Shown here piece after piece: positions 19,871-30,726 of a stretch of 64,000 nt of DNA. The stretch is from positions 682,001-746,000 of the forward strand of contig OY723318.1 of the NCBI GenBank assembly GCA_963210315.1. Direction: 5' to 3'. The position numbers were made by a program, and so were the translations under genes. The notes under the pieces were generated by a model. The model worked only from the letters and a program-made list of their open reading frames with translations, ran no database searches and was not told where the DNA came from. Position 1 is the stretch's first letter; every line of letters starts with the position of its first letter. This stretch comes from Rhynchopus euleeides. Lineage: Eukaryota; Euglenozoa; Diplonemea; Diplonemida; Diplonemidae.

Positions 19871-20105
19871 GGGGGGTCTGGGGGGCAGGGCCCCCCAGCC
19901 GCCGGAGGCCACGGTAGTGAGCATCTGTTCATTGTGGGCGTACAGATTCTGTGTGAGTTGGCTGCGTCCTCCTGAGGCTACTGGAGTGGGTGGATTCCCT
20001 GACCCGGTGGGAATCGAATGACTTGAGTACGAGACATACGCCACAGGGGGGTCTGGGGGGCGGAGCCCCCCAGCCGCCGGAGGCCACGGTAGTGAGCATC
20101 TGTTC
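19871..20105 (-). repeat. Pair of GC-hairpin repeats with shared spacer
   Basis: Copies at 19871-19930 and 20044-20105, both on the minus strand. The spacer (GCGTACAGATTCTGTGTGAG, TTGGCTGCGTCCTCCTGAGG, ACTTGAGTACGAGACATACG) is nearly that of the pair at 32304/32472. The first copy has a changed loop (GGGGGGCAGGGCCCCCC) with the stem kept. Confidence 0.85.
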
Positions 20106-20129
20106 CTGCAAAACCATACTCTCTTCGAC

Positions 20130-20395
20130 GTCGACCCAGTGAAAGTGGGTTGACGCTTGGTCGACGCTTGGTGAGCGTCGACCCAGTGTAACCGGGCCAA
20201 CGCTAGGTTAGCGTCGACCCAGTGTAATAAATGGGTTGACGCTTGGTCCAGGCTTGAATGGCAACCCAGTTCCACTAGGTCGACGCTCCAAGCCTCGACC
20301 AAGCGTCAACCCAGTCCACTGGGTCGACGCTGGGTCGACGCTTTTTTATGGGGGGGGAAACCCAAAATCACTGGGTCGACGGTCGACGCTTAGCG
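20130..20395. mobile_element. GTCGACCCAGTG palindromic cluster, probable TIR element
   Basis: GCGTCGACCCAGTG or its complement occurs about a dozen times. The ends pair: CGACGTCGACCCAGTGA on the left with TCACTGGGTCGACGGTCGAC on the right. No coding content. The architecture (one 12-14-mer repeated in both orientations) resembles the 15589, 16386 and 39085 elements. Confidence 0.6.
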
Positions 20396-20399
20396 ACAT

Positions 20400-21780
20400 G
20401 CCTGATTTAGCCCCCCCCAGTAGGGGGGGGGGGGGGCGAGGGGTGGAAGCTGGTCAAGAGGGGGTAATTTCTGACGAGTCGTCAGGGGTTTTGAGGCTGG
20501 TCGGTTGACCTGGCAGGGTGTTTGTCTGGTGTGTGTGGTAAACCGCGTCTGCGGGGATATATCACCGCTGTGTGTCCCACCCTGTGTGCATTGCAGGTGC
20601 GTATGAGTGTAGTGCCCGTGTTTGTGTTTTGAGTGAAGGTTGCCTGCCCCGCCTGATCCTGATCTGTGTGTGGTCCAACCCAGGGGAGGGTGTGCGTGTA
20701 TGCGATCGGTGCGACTTTTACACTCGCTGCAAAAAAAGAAATGGAAACGAAGCATGTGTGTGTGTGGCTGCAGTACACTTCAACAAGAATTCAAAAAGAA
20801 ACATCCGGCCGCCACCGGAGGAGCTGCGGCCGGAAGAACCCGTAGCAGTGCCTCTCTCTCTCTTCACCGTCTCACTGTCTCACTGGGGGGAGCTGCTGAG
20901 AGACACAGGGCGAAACATTTGTTCAAAATCGTTCAAATCGGAAGAAAAAAAAGGCCGAATTTTGTGTGTTGCCTGCAGGGCTGTGAACCAAAAAAATGCC
21001 ACCTCGGGTTATTGTGTGGCCCCCTTTCTAACCATGTTCACGATCTGCAATTGCTTGCACTGGATTCGTGCGTGCGGTTCTGTGCATCGGTTCTCGGTAA
21101 GCGAGTTCTCTCTCTCGTAGACTTCAGTACGATGCAACTACGCCCTTCAAATCTCTCTAAGTGTTGTTGGGTGGGTTGTCAGCCACAGAATTAGCGGTGC
21201 CCAAGCGATGGCGGGGTGAGGTGGGAAGCAAACAGCGGTTCAAACCGGCTTCCGAAGCAAAGGGCAGGTCCGCCCTCCCAGTGTGCCATACTCCTGAGCC
21301 CCAAGCTGAGCGGAGGGTTGGCAACGAGCGCTCCAGCAAGCAGCACCACCACGCAACCACCGCGCTCCACTCTCCCGCCCCCCCACCCCCTTGACGTTTG
21401 ATCATGAGAACCAAGGAACGTTTTTGCATACCATCACAGCCTAATTGCCCACACAGTACAACAACACAACACAAGCCGGAAAAAACACTGGATTTCAGAC
21501 ACAACCTGCATAACGAGTGAAGGGTGATCATTCTTGTGCTTCTTTCAAATTCGATTTCACTACCCCCCCAGCCCCGAAACACTTTATTGTCGCCATGCTG
21601 CAGGTGTATCAGCAAACGTTGACTACGTTGTTCCTCTTTTGTGTATGTATCAGCAAGCCTCCCGCGGGTTCGTAAAGTGCCTCCAGCACGTCTCTCGTTA
21701 GGTGCGGCATGAGCCATTGCCTGGTTCACGACTTTCTGGTCCGACTTCAACCCCGTCAGGTTGAGCGTCTCATCCTCGCT
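20400..21780. other. Gene-free stretch with one R90 repeat copy
   Basis: No convincing gene. A repeat of about 90 bp at 21484-21575 (CACTGGATTTCAGACACAAC, GCATAACGAGTGAAGG, TTGTGCTTCTTTCAAATTCG) recurs at 49728-49815 just after a gene, and in weaker form near 30365-30440. Confidence 0.5.
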
Positions 21781-22070
21781 GCTTTTCGGATGCAGCTTGT
21801 TTCGTCCTGACAAGCCTCGTCAAACCGCCGTCATCGCTCGAGCTTATCCCTGATGCTGACCAGGATGCCGCTATCCGTCTAGACAGGCTCGTGCAGGGCC
21901 GCCCAAGCAACTGACTGTTGCACTGGCTCTGACGAATCTCGATCTGGTCGAGTCTGCCCTGGATCCTGAGGATCAGCTGTCTGTCGGAGAGGGCTGGGGC
22001 GGAGCCTGGGCGGCTTTGGGGCGGAGGTCTTCGGGGGCATCGAAGGTGTGTGGAGGCAGCACCAGAGTTC
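21600..22070 (-). pseudogene. Broken coding-like stretch, unidentified
   Basis: On the minus strand two overlapping frames read like protein: one (about 22070-21785) includes SDRQLILRIQGRLDQIEIRQ, the other (21813-21600) includes LADTYTKEEQRSQRLLIHLQ. They lie in different frames and are cut by stops, so this looks like a decayed gene or retroelement. About 22040-22105 recurs at 36733-36800 (CCAGAGTTCGC, GTGCGTCCTA). No family recognised. Confidence 0.3.
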
Positions 22071-22099
22071 GCCAGGTGCGTCCTATACTAGACTAAAAA

Positions 22100-23040
22100 T
22101 ATAAGGTGTGTGTGGGGGGGAGAGTTAGATTCAGACTTAGCCTTGGGAGGGGCAATGAGCATCGTTGGGTGTTGTACACTGTGAGGCCCAGCCTGTGTGT
22201 ACGAACGGTGCCCTGTTCGTGTTGTGTGGATGCAAAAAAGTGACCCCACTCCGATCCGCACGAAAGTCCATGGATGTACAATGAAATGGGTGTCGGAAAA
22301 CTGGGGGCATGGGCCTGCTGTTCTTCCCAAGCCATACGCACCTCACCACCCTCCCACCCGACCGCCCCCCCCCCACAGGGTGCATTCGTGGCGGAGCCCA
22401 CCTCGCACGCACACACACAACGCGCCCCCACCCCACCCCACTCCCACCCCCACCCCCGGCTTGCTTTTCTCTGGGTTACGTCCCCCCCCTCCCCCTCCCC
22501 ATCTCCACCTACCCCCCCCTGCCATTCCGATAGAGATCCTGCGGATTCCTGCGGTCGTCATCGCACGGCATCTATACCCCTGTTTGATTTTGTGTGATAC
22601 AGGCAGCAGGGATTGTTACACCCTCCTCCCAACGCAAGCAAAGGCGTGCCGCGCTGCGCCGCAGGACCTATATTTAGATAGGGGTTCGAGGGGCGGGGGG
22701 AGGGGGTGACGGCGGGGGTAGGCCTTCGTTTCCTTTTCGGCACCCTAGAGCTGGAGGAACAGTGAAGGGGTCTCCCACGATAATCACACTGCCCTTCTAT
22801 GGGCTGATCTCGTGACGCTTTTCGTATTTTCCCTCTGCTCTCTGTGGGTGGAGGTGGAGTCGTAGCGGTAGAGGGTGTGTGTGTGTGTGGTGACCACGCT
22901 TTGTGTGGGGAGATCCTGCGCGGATCATAGCCCACCCTGTGTGTGTGTGTGTGTGCCCAGCACCCCTCCCTGTGATTTCGCCCCCTCCCCTCCGCACGGA
23001 GAGAGAACACCTCACAACAAAAACCCCGCTACCCCCAGCC
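22100..23040. other. Gene-free stretch upstream of the LRR gene
   Basis: One inverted R240 core (GTGACCCCACTCCGATCCGC) lies at about 22240. The rest is C-rich and GT-rich low complexity. Nothing coding is supported. Confidence 0.45.
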
Positions 23041-23090
23041 TTCTTCCTTCTTTTTGCTTCTTTTGATATCCCGCACCTTTTTTTCTCTAG
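23041..23090 (+). promoter_or_regulatory. Pyrimidine tract and AG, likely splice acceptor
   Basis: A T/C-rich tract ends TTTTTTTCTCTAG at 23090, 136 bp before the LRR start codon. It fits a 3' splice site; with no upstream exon visible, spliced-leader addition is the likelier use. A second, C-only tract lies at 23142-23162. Confidence 0.45.
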
Positions 23091-23226
23091 AGTCAAAACG
23101 AAGGGGGGGGGGCCGCTTTCCTTCCAGGCGAATCCCCTTCCTTCCCCCCCCCCCCCCCCCCACCCCACCCCACCTCACCCCACCCCACCTACCACCTCTG
23201 ACACACTCTTTAATCGACATCCCGCA

Positions 23227-25722
23227 ATGTCCATTGACTCCCGGACAAGATCGTTCCCCTTCGCAGGGGCCAATACCGTTGACGACGATGACTGCATCAG
23301 CAACCACGGCACACCCGGTTCAGCCGCATTACTCCTCGGGACTGTCACAACCACATCCGCCACGTCGAGCCTGACGACATACTCCGCACCCATCCGTGGA
23401 ACTTCCTCTATCCGCTTCTGCTCTGAGAGCGGCTCGAAATGCCCCAGCACAGCGGCCGACCTGCCTCTGGAGCTCCTCACATCCGCTAAGCAGCAGAGCA
23501 TGTGGGGTCACGGCCTGCCGCATATGGCAGCATGGCTTGAGGAACACATCGCAGTGCCGGAAGAGGGGACCCTGCATGAGCTGGGCGACGCGATTGACAC
23601 CGTCTTCGCGGCGTTGCAGGAGCGTATCCAGCAGTTCGGCCCGAAGCTGATCGCGAGGGTTTTCCCTGACATCCGGAGGATGGTCGCAAGCAGATATATC
23701 GCACAATATGGCGACGTGGGCCCCCCGCTGTCCCTCTCCAGGTTTGAAGAGTTCTGCACCGACCTCCCCTCTGCAGCCGCATCCGAAGCGGAGCACGGCG
23801 CCGCCGCACAGCACCACCTGGCACGCGACATGCTGTGCTGCTCCCTCATCGACCCCCAGGAGAGGGTCCCCGCCGACGGGGAGGCGACCGGGATCTCGAA
23901 ACTCCAGAGCCTGCTCGAGTCGGGGCACATCACCCCATCGGGTGTCCTGTCAACCCCTGAGCTGTCCGCTGCCCGCGGGGCGGGGTGCGGCGGCGGGGGC
24001 GCCGCAGGCGGCAGCCCAACCGCGTCCCCCCAGAAGAAGAAAGGAAGTTGCTTCGTGCGCCGCGGCCCACCTCCTCCTCCGCCCCCGCCACCCATTGCGT
24101 CTACACCTGCGAATGGGGGTGGCGGGGGTGCCGCGGGGCGGGGAAGGCCAGGTTGTTCCGCAAACCCGCTGGCAGCGCCCTCCGGAGGTGGTGGTGGTGG
24201 GGTCCCCCCCCTGCAGCTGGTGGGCCCGGCGCCCCCCTCGAAGCAGACGAAGCTGAAGCGGAGCAGCGCGGGGAGGCGCGGGGTGCAGGGGGCCGCGGTG
24301 CGGCCGGCGGTGCCGCAGCTGATGCAGGGGCAGCAGGGGGTGCAGCTGCAGCTGCAGCTGCAGGGGGGGCAGCACAACCCCTTCCTCCCCCGCCCCCCGC
24401 GGAGCGCGGAGTTTGCCGGGGATTTCTGCATCCCGCTCCCCGCCCCGCATCACCGGAAGAAGGCGTTCGCCGTCCTCGCCAGGCGCCTCCATGGAGGCAC
24501 GGTGCGCTGCACGCTTCCCCGCGTGTCCTTCCTCGCCTCCTCCGCCCGCACATCCCTCACACACGACGCGGTGGAGCACTTCACAGCCCTTCTCCGCAAA
24601 GGCGTCCGCATCGCACACCTCGACCTGGAGCACGCAATCCGCCCCGACTCCCCCCAGACCCCTCTGGAGTACTGCGGGAGGGAGAGGTACCGCCGGGCGC
24701 AGGACATCCCGCAGCTCCTCGACAAATTCCCGGTGCTGGAGGAGGGGAAGTGCGTCGACGCCAAACCGATCCCGGCGGCTGATGGGGGCGCCGGCGCGGC
24801 AGGCCCGCCGCGGCGGAAGGGCTGGGGCAGTGGCTTCGCCCTGCCGAGCCCTGGGAAGCTCATGAGCTGCCTCGGAGCTGGCGGAGCCGACTCCGGCGCG
24901 GAGCCCGAGATCACTGAGGAGGTGTGCCAAGATGCGATGGCGGCCATCCTACTGGGGCTGCAGCGCGCCGCGCAGTTCTGCGAGGCGTTCAGCGGGCTGA
25001 CCCTCCCCAGGGTGTCGGGGCTGGGCATGTCGCTCACCACACCCCGGGTCGTGGCGGGGCTCTGCACGGTGCTGTCGGGGTGTGACCTGGTGACGCTGTC
25101 ACTCCGCGGGGCAGGGCTCTGCAAGCGGCGCACCCCCGGCAAGCTCGCTTCGGGGCTCAGCGCAACACACTTCGAACAGCTCTGCAACGCTTTCGGGCAG
25201 TGCACCTCCCTCGAGCACTTCGACATCTCAGACAACTACCTCGGGGATGCGCTGGGCGCCAGCGTGGTTTCAGGGCTGCTCAGAGGTGCCAGCGAGTCGG
25301 GCACCCCCCTGCGCCACCTCGCGATGGGGCACAACTGCCTCGGTGACGCCTCTGCTGTGAAGCTCCGCGCTCTGGTGGCGAGCGTCTCGCTGGTCCGGCT
25401 GGACATATCCTACAATGCGATTGTGGGCGATGCCTTCACGGGGATTGTCTCGGCGCTCCGCGTGCGCCGTTCGCTGCAGCGCCTCGACTTCGACCACAAC
25501 GTATCCTCGAAGGGAACCCGTCTCACCGACCAGCAGCTCCACCTCGCCTCCGCCACCATACGCGACTCACCCGACCCGCAGCTCGTGCTCCAGGTGCTGG
25601 CCAACCTCTCCCTTGAGGTGTCGCGCCACCACTTAGCTGGCTCGCCTGCAGCGCTGGGTGCGTCGGGTGGTAACGGTGCTGCGGTTGCAAGTGGGGGGGA
25701 CGGAGGAGGCGGAAGGAAATGA
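23227..25722 (+). CDS. Leucine-rich-repeat protein with low-complexity middle
   Basis: 831 aa, strongly GC3-biased. The ATG at 23227 (MSIDSRTRSF) is chosen; extension to 22903 would translate the C-rich leader. Residues 70-230 are helical with no family I can name (LPHMAAWLEEHIAVPEEGTL). Residues 240-400 are Gly/Pro/Gln low complexity. Residues 590-795 carry ribonuclease-inhibitor-type leucine-rich repeats: LEHFDISDNYLGD, LRHLAMGHNCLGD, LVRLDISYNAIVGD, LQRLDFDHN, at about 28-residue spacing. Such repeats form a curved binding surface, and this type is common in flagellar and cytoskeletal proteins of protists, but the partner is unknown. The tail is Gly/Ser-rich. No signal peptide or membrane segment. 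Confidence 0.8.
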   Translation: MSIDSRTRSFPFAGANTVDDDDCISNHGTPGSAALLLGTVTTTSATSSLTTYSAPIRGTSSIRFCSESGSKCPSTAADLPLELLTSAKQQSMWGHGLPHMAAWLEEHIAVPEEGTLHELGDAIDTVFAALQERIQQFGPKLIARVFPDIRRMVASRYIAQYGDVGPPLSLSRFEEFCTDLPSAAASEAEHGAAAQHHLARDMLCCSLIDPQERVPADGEATGISKLQSLLESGHITPSGVLSTPELSAARGAGCGGGGAAGGSPTASPQKKKGSCFVRRGPPPPPPPPPIASTPANGGGGGAAGRGRPGCSANPLAAPSGGGGGGVPPLQLVGPAPPSKQTKLKRSSAGRRGVQGAAVRPAVPQLMQGQQGVQLQLQLQGGQHNPFLPRPPRSAEFAGDFCIPLPAPHHRKKAFAVLARRLHGGTVRCTLPRVSFLASSARTSLTHDAVEHFTALLRKGVRIAHLDLEHAIRPDSPQTPLEYCGRERYRRAQDIPQLLDKFPVLEEGKCVDAKPIPAADGGAGAAGPPRRKGWGSGFALPSPGKLMSCLGAGGADSGAEPEITEEVCQDAMAAILLGLQRAAQFCEAFSGLTLPRVSGLGMSLTTPRVVAGLCTVLSGCDLVTLSLRGAGLCKRRTPGKLASGLSATHFEQLCNAFGQCTSLEHFDISDNYLGDALGASVVSGLLRGASESGTPLRHLAMGHNCLGDASAVKLRALVASVSLVRLDISYNAIVGDAFTGIVSALRVRRSLQRLDFDHNVSSKGTRLTDQQLHLASATIRDSPDPQLVLQVLANLSLEVSRHHLAGSPAALGASGGNGAAVASGGDGGGGRK

Positions 25723-26248
25723 TGGAAAGGAGTGCAGTGGAGTGTGTCTCAAGGTGTTGCTTGGTGAGGGCCAGCGCAGCAGGTTCCATGCACTTTAGAG
25801 GAAGGGGGGTGGGGGTGAGGGTGGGGAGGGTGATGATTCTGCCATCTCCCAAAAAAAATCGGTGATCTGGAAGCTTCCTATAGCTCTATGGGAGGAACGT
25901 TGGTGATTGTTTACTGCAACAGGGCTCCTGTCAGTGTCAAAAAAGATAGTAGGCAGCGCTTTGGGCAACAAATACAACCTCCCCATCAGGCTGCGGGGTT
26001 GCTTTTGTTTTGCCCGGATTTGGCGCCACAAACAACAGCCTTATATTATGTATTTTTCCCGCCAGACCCCCCCCCCCCCCCCTCCCCTCTCCCCCCCTTC
26101 CTCTTTCCTTGTTCTTCTGATTTCACCGTTCTTTTTTCCCGTTGTGCCGCCCTGATTCCCGCCGCATTTTAACCTGGTTTTCGCTGGGGTTTGGTAACTG
26201 GAAGAACCCGGAGAGTGCCCAAAAATCAGGCGAATTCTAAAGGGGGGT

Positions 26249-26786
26249 CACAGCTATTGTTTACCTGGCTTCATGTAAATAGTAGATGTGCATGTAAATA
26301 ATAGCTGTGAATAATATTCACTGTAAACAATACGTGTAAATAATTTTACACGCACGTACTGTTTACATAGTTCAGCATTTTGTTTCGAAACCTGTGCGGA
26401 ATCGCGATTTTCCACTTCCATTGTCCTTTTCGGACTCCGTGCGGATCGTAGTGGGGTCATTTTGGTGGTATCGGTGCCAAGATTCATCCATGAAATATTG
26501 GTCTGATTCAGTGACTGGGAGGCAGCTAGCCCACCACACCACCCACCCAGGCGGGACCCCCTCACCGGCTTTCCAAACCCCGTTCTTTTGAACGTTTGGA
26601 ACCTGCGCGGATCCTGGTGGGGTCACTTTGGTGACAGAGGCACCAAGTCTCACTCCTCAGAGCACCTTGGAAATATTTTTGAACCCCCCGAAAAATAAAA
26701 TAATTGCACGTAAATAATAATCGGATGTAAACAATACATGTAAATAATTTTATGTAAACAATACCTGTAGGTAAACAATAGTCGTG
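26249..26786. mobile_element. hAT-like TIR element with GTAAACAATA arrays
   Basis: 538 bp. Ends read CACAGCTATTGTTTACCT and, from the right, CACGACTATTGTTTACCT. AGGGGGGT flanks both sides (26241-26248 and 26787-26794), an 8-bp target duplication. Both ends carry arrays of GTAAACAATA and TGTAAATAATT in alternating orientation, presumably transposase-binding sites. The interior is an R240 copy (26425-26660), and no transposase is present. Confidence 0.85.
26425..26660 (+). repeat. R240 dispersed repeat inside the 26249 element
   Basis: Two cores, GGATCGTAGTGGGGTCATTT (about 26443) and GCGGATCCTGGTGGGGTCAC (about 26608), with intervening text matching 16080-16200. It may be element cargo or an insertion into it. 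Confidence 0.7.
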
Positions 26787-27085
26787 AGGGGGGTTTACAT
26801 TGAAAAGGGGCCTTTTCTGCTGCAGAAGGGGCAGGGCAGCGTCAGAAACGGTGATCTGCGTGGGTGTGTAGAACAGCGTACCGATGGGATGAAGGGTAGA
26901 CTGCTTGGTGGGTTACTTGGCCTGCCCCAAGATTCATCCAGAGGGGGGGTCGGAAGCTGCGGCCGTCGCTAGATGCCAAAAAAAATGGGCCCAACAGCGC
27001 ACCCCCTAAAGACTCAAAAAAAAACGGCAGAAAAAATGAGCCACTGTTTTGAACTTCCCTGTCTCCTCACACCCCCCCCCCCCTA

Positions 27086-28015
27086 GGGCAGTGAACCCAA
27101 TAAACGACGTTTATTTCAGAAACCGTTTTTAAATAAACGTTAAACGTTTATAAACGCTAAACGTTTAGCGTTTATTTAGCGAAGCAGCTTGTGCCCACAC
27201 CCCACCCACATAACCTGACCTCACACACTCCCACACGATTCTGGTGGCAGAAAGTGCCCAATATGCTCCGGAAACTCAATTCCGCCCACTCACAGGGGGT
27301 GGTATGCCCCCGACGATGCCGTTTTTAGCAACCAAAATTTTTGGGACAGAACTTGTACCTGGGCTGCACACCACAGTACACATCAAGCAGAGCAAGCACA
27401 CCTCAACCTGCCAGATGCACAGAAGAACTGTTGTCGTTGATTGTTCTGAAACATAACAGCTTCTCGGTGCCCTCCAGAGGCCAAAAGGCAAGCCAATATG
27501 AGGTAATTGCGCCAGGAACAGTTGTGGGAGAAGTATGGTACAGTTCGTGTCCCATTTGACGCTGTTCTTGGGAGCTTACGGCAGCTGGGTCTGTGGCACG
27601 GCGCATCCGTTGCCAGGGAGCGCGTCCTCGGGTGTGGTGCCTCACCTGCGAGCATGTGGCACAGGGACGCCATACGAGAGTCTCTCAGATGCCTCCTCTG
27701 ATGGGAGGCAGCTGACTGGAACAGGCACCTGGTACAGCAGGCACGGGTACAAGAAGTGGCCAGAAATAGCGCCGATGTTTTCGACCCTGCGCTTCGACAT
27801 CTTGCTGTCCTCACCGCAGCGGTGACCCCCCGCCCTGGAATTTGGGGTGTGGTGCGCTGGCCATGATGTATTATGATGTAAAGTGACTCAGTGGCAGAGC
27901 CTGCAGGAAACGTTTATTAAGCGTTTATCTGAACGTTTATTTTCGCTCAGAATTTTGGGAAACGTTAAACGTTTATAAACGCTAAACGTTTTCAACGTTT
28001 ATTTAATCACTGCCC
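27086..28015. mobile_element. TA-flanked TIR element X1
   Basis: 930 bp between TA dinucleotides (27084-27085 and 28016-28017). Ends are GGGCAGTGA and its complement. The terminal 100 bp on each side is packed with AACGTTTATAAACG-type palindromes (27105-27180 and 27905-28005). The middle (27240-27830) has balanced composition and coding-like frames. The right end directly abuts the long-TIR element Y1, sharing one TA. Confidence 0.8.
27341..27701 (+). pseudogene. Coding-like cargo in element X1
   Basis: Two overlapping frames look protein-like: one ends at 27559 (SQYEVIAPGTVVGEVWYSS), the other runs 27507-27701 (EQLWEKYGTVRVPFDAVLGS). Neither has an ATG at a sensible place, and the switch between them suggests a frameshift or splice. 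Codon use lacks the GC3 bias of the host genes. No family recognised. Confidence 0.3.
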
Positions 28016-28017
28016 TA

Positions 28018-29165
28018 GGGGGGGTCAAATGCCCCCCTTTTACGTGGATAAACACGATTTTTCAAAAAACCGGCGCAGAGGCCCCAAAGCCCCCGTAAAC
28101 CCTCCAAACCCCCCCAGATCGGTCCGGAAACCCATCGAACCCCACTTTTCCACCATCCCGGGCACCTCAGGTGCCCGAATTGGGGTACCTACATTTTGTG
28201 CCACCGTTTGGTACCGTACAGTGCCACTGTGTGGGAGGTTGGAAAAGAAAATGCCCCAACACCCCACATCTGAGGGTTGCAATGCATGTTGCTTGCCAAC
28301 CACGTCATCCGGTGGGTGTCAGGCGCTATGTAGGTGGCATCAGCCGGGTCTTCGATGAGTTCTGGCTTGTGTATGTACCTCCCTGCCTGCGGCACAGGCA
28401 CTGCCTTTGTCCCCCACACCAGCCACAGAGAGCGTATTGTACTCGGTCCACGGTTGCTGATTCATTGTGATGCGTTGTATCCTCGAGTGAACGTCACACA
28501 CTAGTGGCACCACCACCCGCCATCCGAGAGCTGTATTGACTTTGCGCGCTTCCGTTGCATTCACCTCGCCACGCATATTGCACCGTTCAGTACCAGTGCT
28601 CTTGGGCCAGGCAAAGTAGACCGCAGCAACTACCAATTCTGGCACAATGGGTACCACGACAGCGCACTTCGTGTGTTCTCGGAATGTACAGCTCGTGTTG
28701 CAACAGTCGTTGTCAACACATCCCGGTTATGGAGCACTGCTGCACAGGAATCACACGACCATCTGGACTTGTTCCGTACCTACAGGCAGCCTCACGGTGC
28801 ATGGTGGCAGGGAGGTACATATACAAGCCAGAACTCATCGAAGACCTGGCTGATGCCACCTACATAGCGCCTGACACCCACCGGATGACGTGGTTGGCAA
28901 GCAACATGCATTGCAACCCTCAGATGTGGGGTGTTGGGGCATTTTCTTTTCCAACCTCCCACACAGTGGCACTGTACGGTACCAAACGGTGGCACAAAAT
29001 TTAGGTACCCCAATTCGGGCACCTGAGGTGCCCGGGATGGTGGAAAAGTGGGGTTCGATGGGTTTCCGGACCGATCTGGGGGGGTTTGGAGGGTTTACGG
29101 GGGCTTTGGGGCCTCTGCGCCGGTTTTTTGAAAAATCGTGTTTGTCACCCCCATTTGACCCCCCC
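28018..29165. mobile_element. Long-TIR element Y1
   Basis: 1148 bp flanked by TA (28016-28017 and 29166-29167). Left arm 28018-28388 and right arm 28806-29165 are near-perfect inverted repeats of about 360 bp, starting GGGGGGGTCAAATG. Both arms contain the palindrome GGGCACCTCAGGTGCCC. The 417-bp centre is coding-like on the minus strand. A second copy in opposite orientation is 53093-54161 and a fragment is 50381-50675. TA duplications suit Tc1/mariner-type or other TA-targeting transposases, but the element encodes no recognisable transposase. Confidence 0.85.
28340..28726 (-). pseudogene. Broken cargo frame of element Y1
   Basis: Minus-strand frame homologous to 53439-53870, with a TAA at 28727-28729 where the other copy has CAA. 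The remaining frame includes VVPIVPELVVAAVYFAWPKS. The two copies differ by silent changes (CGA/CGG for Arg) and an Ala/Gly change, which suggests past selection on protein, but two copies are too few to prove it. Confidence 0.35.
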
Positions 29166-29167
29166 TA

Positions 29168-30617
29168 ACCCCCCCCCCCCTCTTTCCCGTTCCCCTGCCT
29201 GGATTCACATTTGCGCTTCCCCTTTTGATGATTCGGTTGCTGTTGCTGTGTGTTGCTGTACCTCGCAGGGTTTGAGGGTAAGCAAAACCCGAGTGCGCCG
29301 CACTAGTCGACGAGAAAAACTAGTGATGGGCTGGAACTAGTTACCTCACTCGCCAAACTCGAAACTAGCGCCGTGCGAGTAGGAGAGGGGGGGGGGGGGG
29401 TGGGGGGGTGCGAAACGATTTATCGCGCAACAGCTACCGACAACAAACCACAGCAACGCTCTCTCCCGCGGACTCCGGGCTGAAGTGTTGTTGTTTTTTT
29501 TTGCCCACGAACCTGTCTCGTCGAGGTCATGGTGTAAAAATGGAAAGACTGTTCTGGGGGACCTTCCTCTGTGCCAAAGTGTGTCAGGTTGCAGCCTGTG
29601 TTGTGAGGTGGCTCACTGTTCTGCACTTTAGAGCGACGGCACCCTTTGGGAGGTCTTCGCTGGTGCATTTTCTGCACACTTCAATTGTGGGTGGGAGTTT
29701 TCTTTTGTTCGTGCCCTTGCACTCCTCACTCACGGCACCACCATATTCACGGAGTGTGGAAGCGTCAACAAACATGGAAACGAATGCAAACAAAGGAGGT
29801 GCGCATCAAAGGAGCTTGGATCGAGGTGAAACGTGACGGAGATTGCCTGGTCACTACAACGGTAGGAGCGAAGACGTCCCCCCTCCCCCCCCCCCCCCTG
29901 AATCGTTCAAAACAAAAAAGACTGTTGGCAGCACGTGTGGACACCCATACACGGCACATGCGTGCGCACAAAGCACAGTATCGAGTGCCTTCGTTCTCAG
30001 TGTCAAGACTGTGCCAGTTTGCCCACCTATTGTTTGTGAGGAGAGCTTCGCTGTTCTGCACTTCAGATCGAAAGGCCGTTTTATGCCTGAAGAGGCCGAC
30101 TCTTTTGTGCCTTCCTTCTATATCCGCCTTCGCCGCCGCCGCCGCCCCTCCCCCCCACACCACACCCCACTGCGGCCACTCTTTCCTCATTCTTTCGTCA
30201 TATCTCGCCCGTTATCCGTAGTTCAAGCTGGAATGTCAGCTTCCTTCCTGGCTTTCATGCCGATATGTGTGCGATCAGCGAAAAAGAATTCATAACATCG
30301 CCCCTTTCTTCGTTTATTATAATCCTCGGGGGGGGGGGGTTCCCCCTCCCCCCCTTTTTTCGTCAGGGAGATCATCCTTGTGCTTCCTTCCACTTGAACA
30401 TTGCATTGAACAAGACGATTTCAATACCCCCCCCCCCCTTTTCGTCATGATCCCTCCCCCGCACAGCAGTGGCCTCTGCCGGGCGAGCCCCACCTAGCAA
30501 GCCACAGGTGGACAGGGCGTTCACAGCAGCCTCTCTTTCGCTTGGTTGATGTTGGAGATTTTTTTTTGGGGGGGGGCAGTGCAGAAATCGAATCACGTTT
30601 ATTATTGGGTGTGTATA
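29168..30617. other. Gene-free stretch
   Basis: No convincing gene. ACTAGT motifs in both orientations cluster at 29290-29380. Two diverged relatives of the small GGGNCTTCGCTC element lie at 29555-29645 and 29980-30075. G- and C-runs lie at 29385-29408, 29880-29898, 30328-30340 and 30427-30440. Confidence 0.45.
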
Positions 30618-30726
30618 GGGGGTCTTCGCTGGTCGTTATCCTTCGTCAACCTTCGTCAGTTTTCAGCCAAATTCAAGTGGAAATGCACCAACATGCACTG
30701 ACGATCACCCCGTAGCGAAGACCCCC
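30618..30726. mobile_element. GGGGGTCTTCGCT small element, copy 1
   Basis: 109 bp with 13-bp TIR GGGGGTCTTCGCT/AGCGAAGACCCCC. The interior CTTCGTCAGTTTTCAGCC and GCACTGACGATCACCCCGTA is shared with 40571-40668 and 47273-47370. Flanks are TATA/TATT, so the duplication is not as clean as in the other two. Confidence 0.85.

Noticed and set aside
15589-20395. CRISPR-like array
   Set aside because: The repeated 12-17-mers occur in both orientations without regular spacers and lie between terminal inverted repeats; no cas genes and a eukaryotic context.
20640-21194. 184-codon frame with cysteines and basic residues
   Set aside because: Low-complexity composition, no conserved motif, and no start context; indistinguishable from chance.
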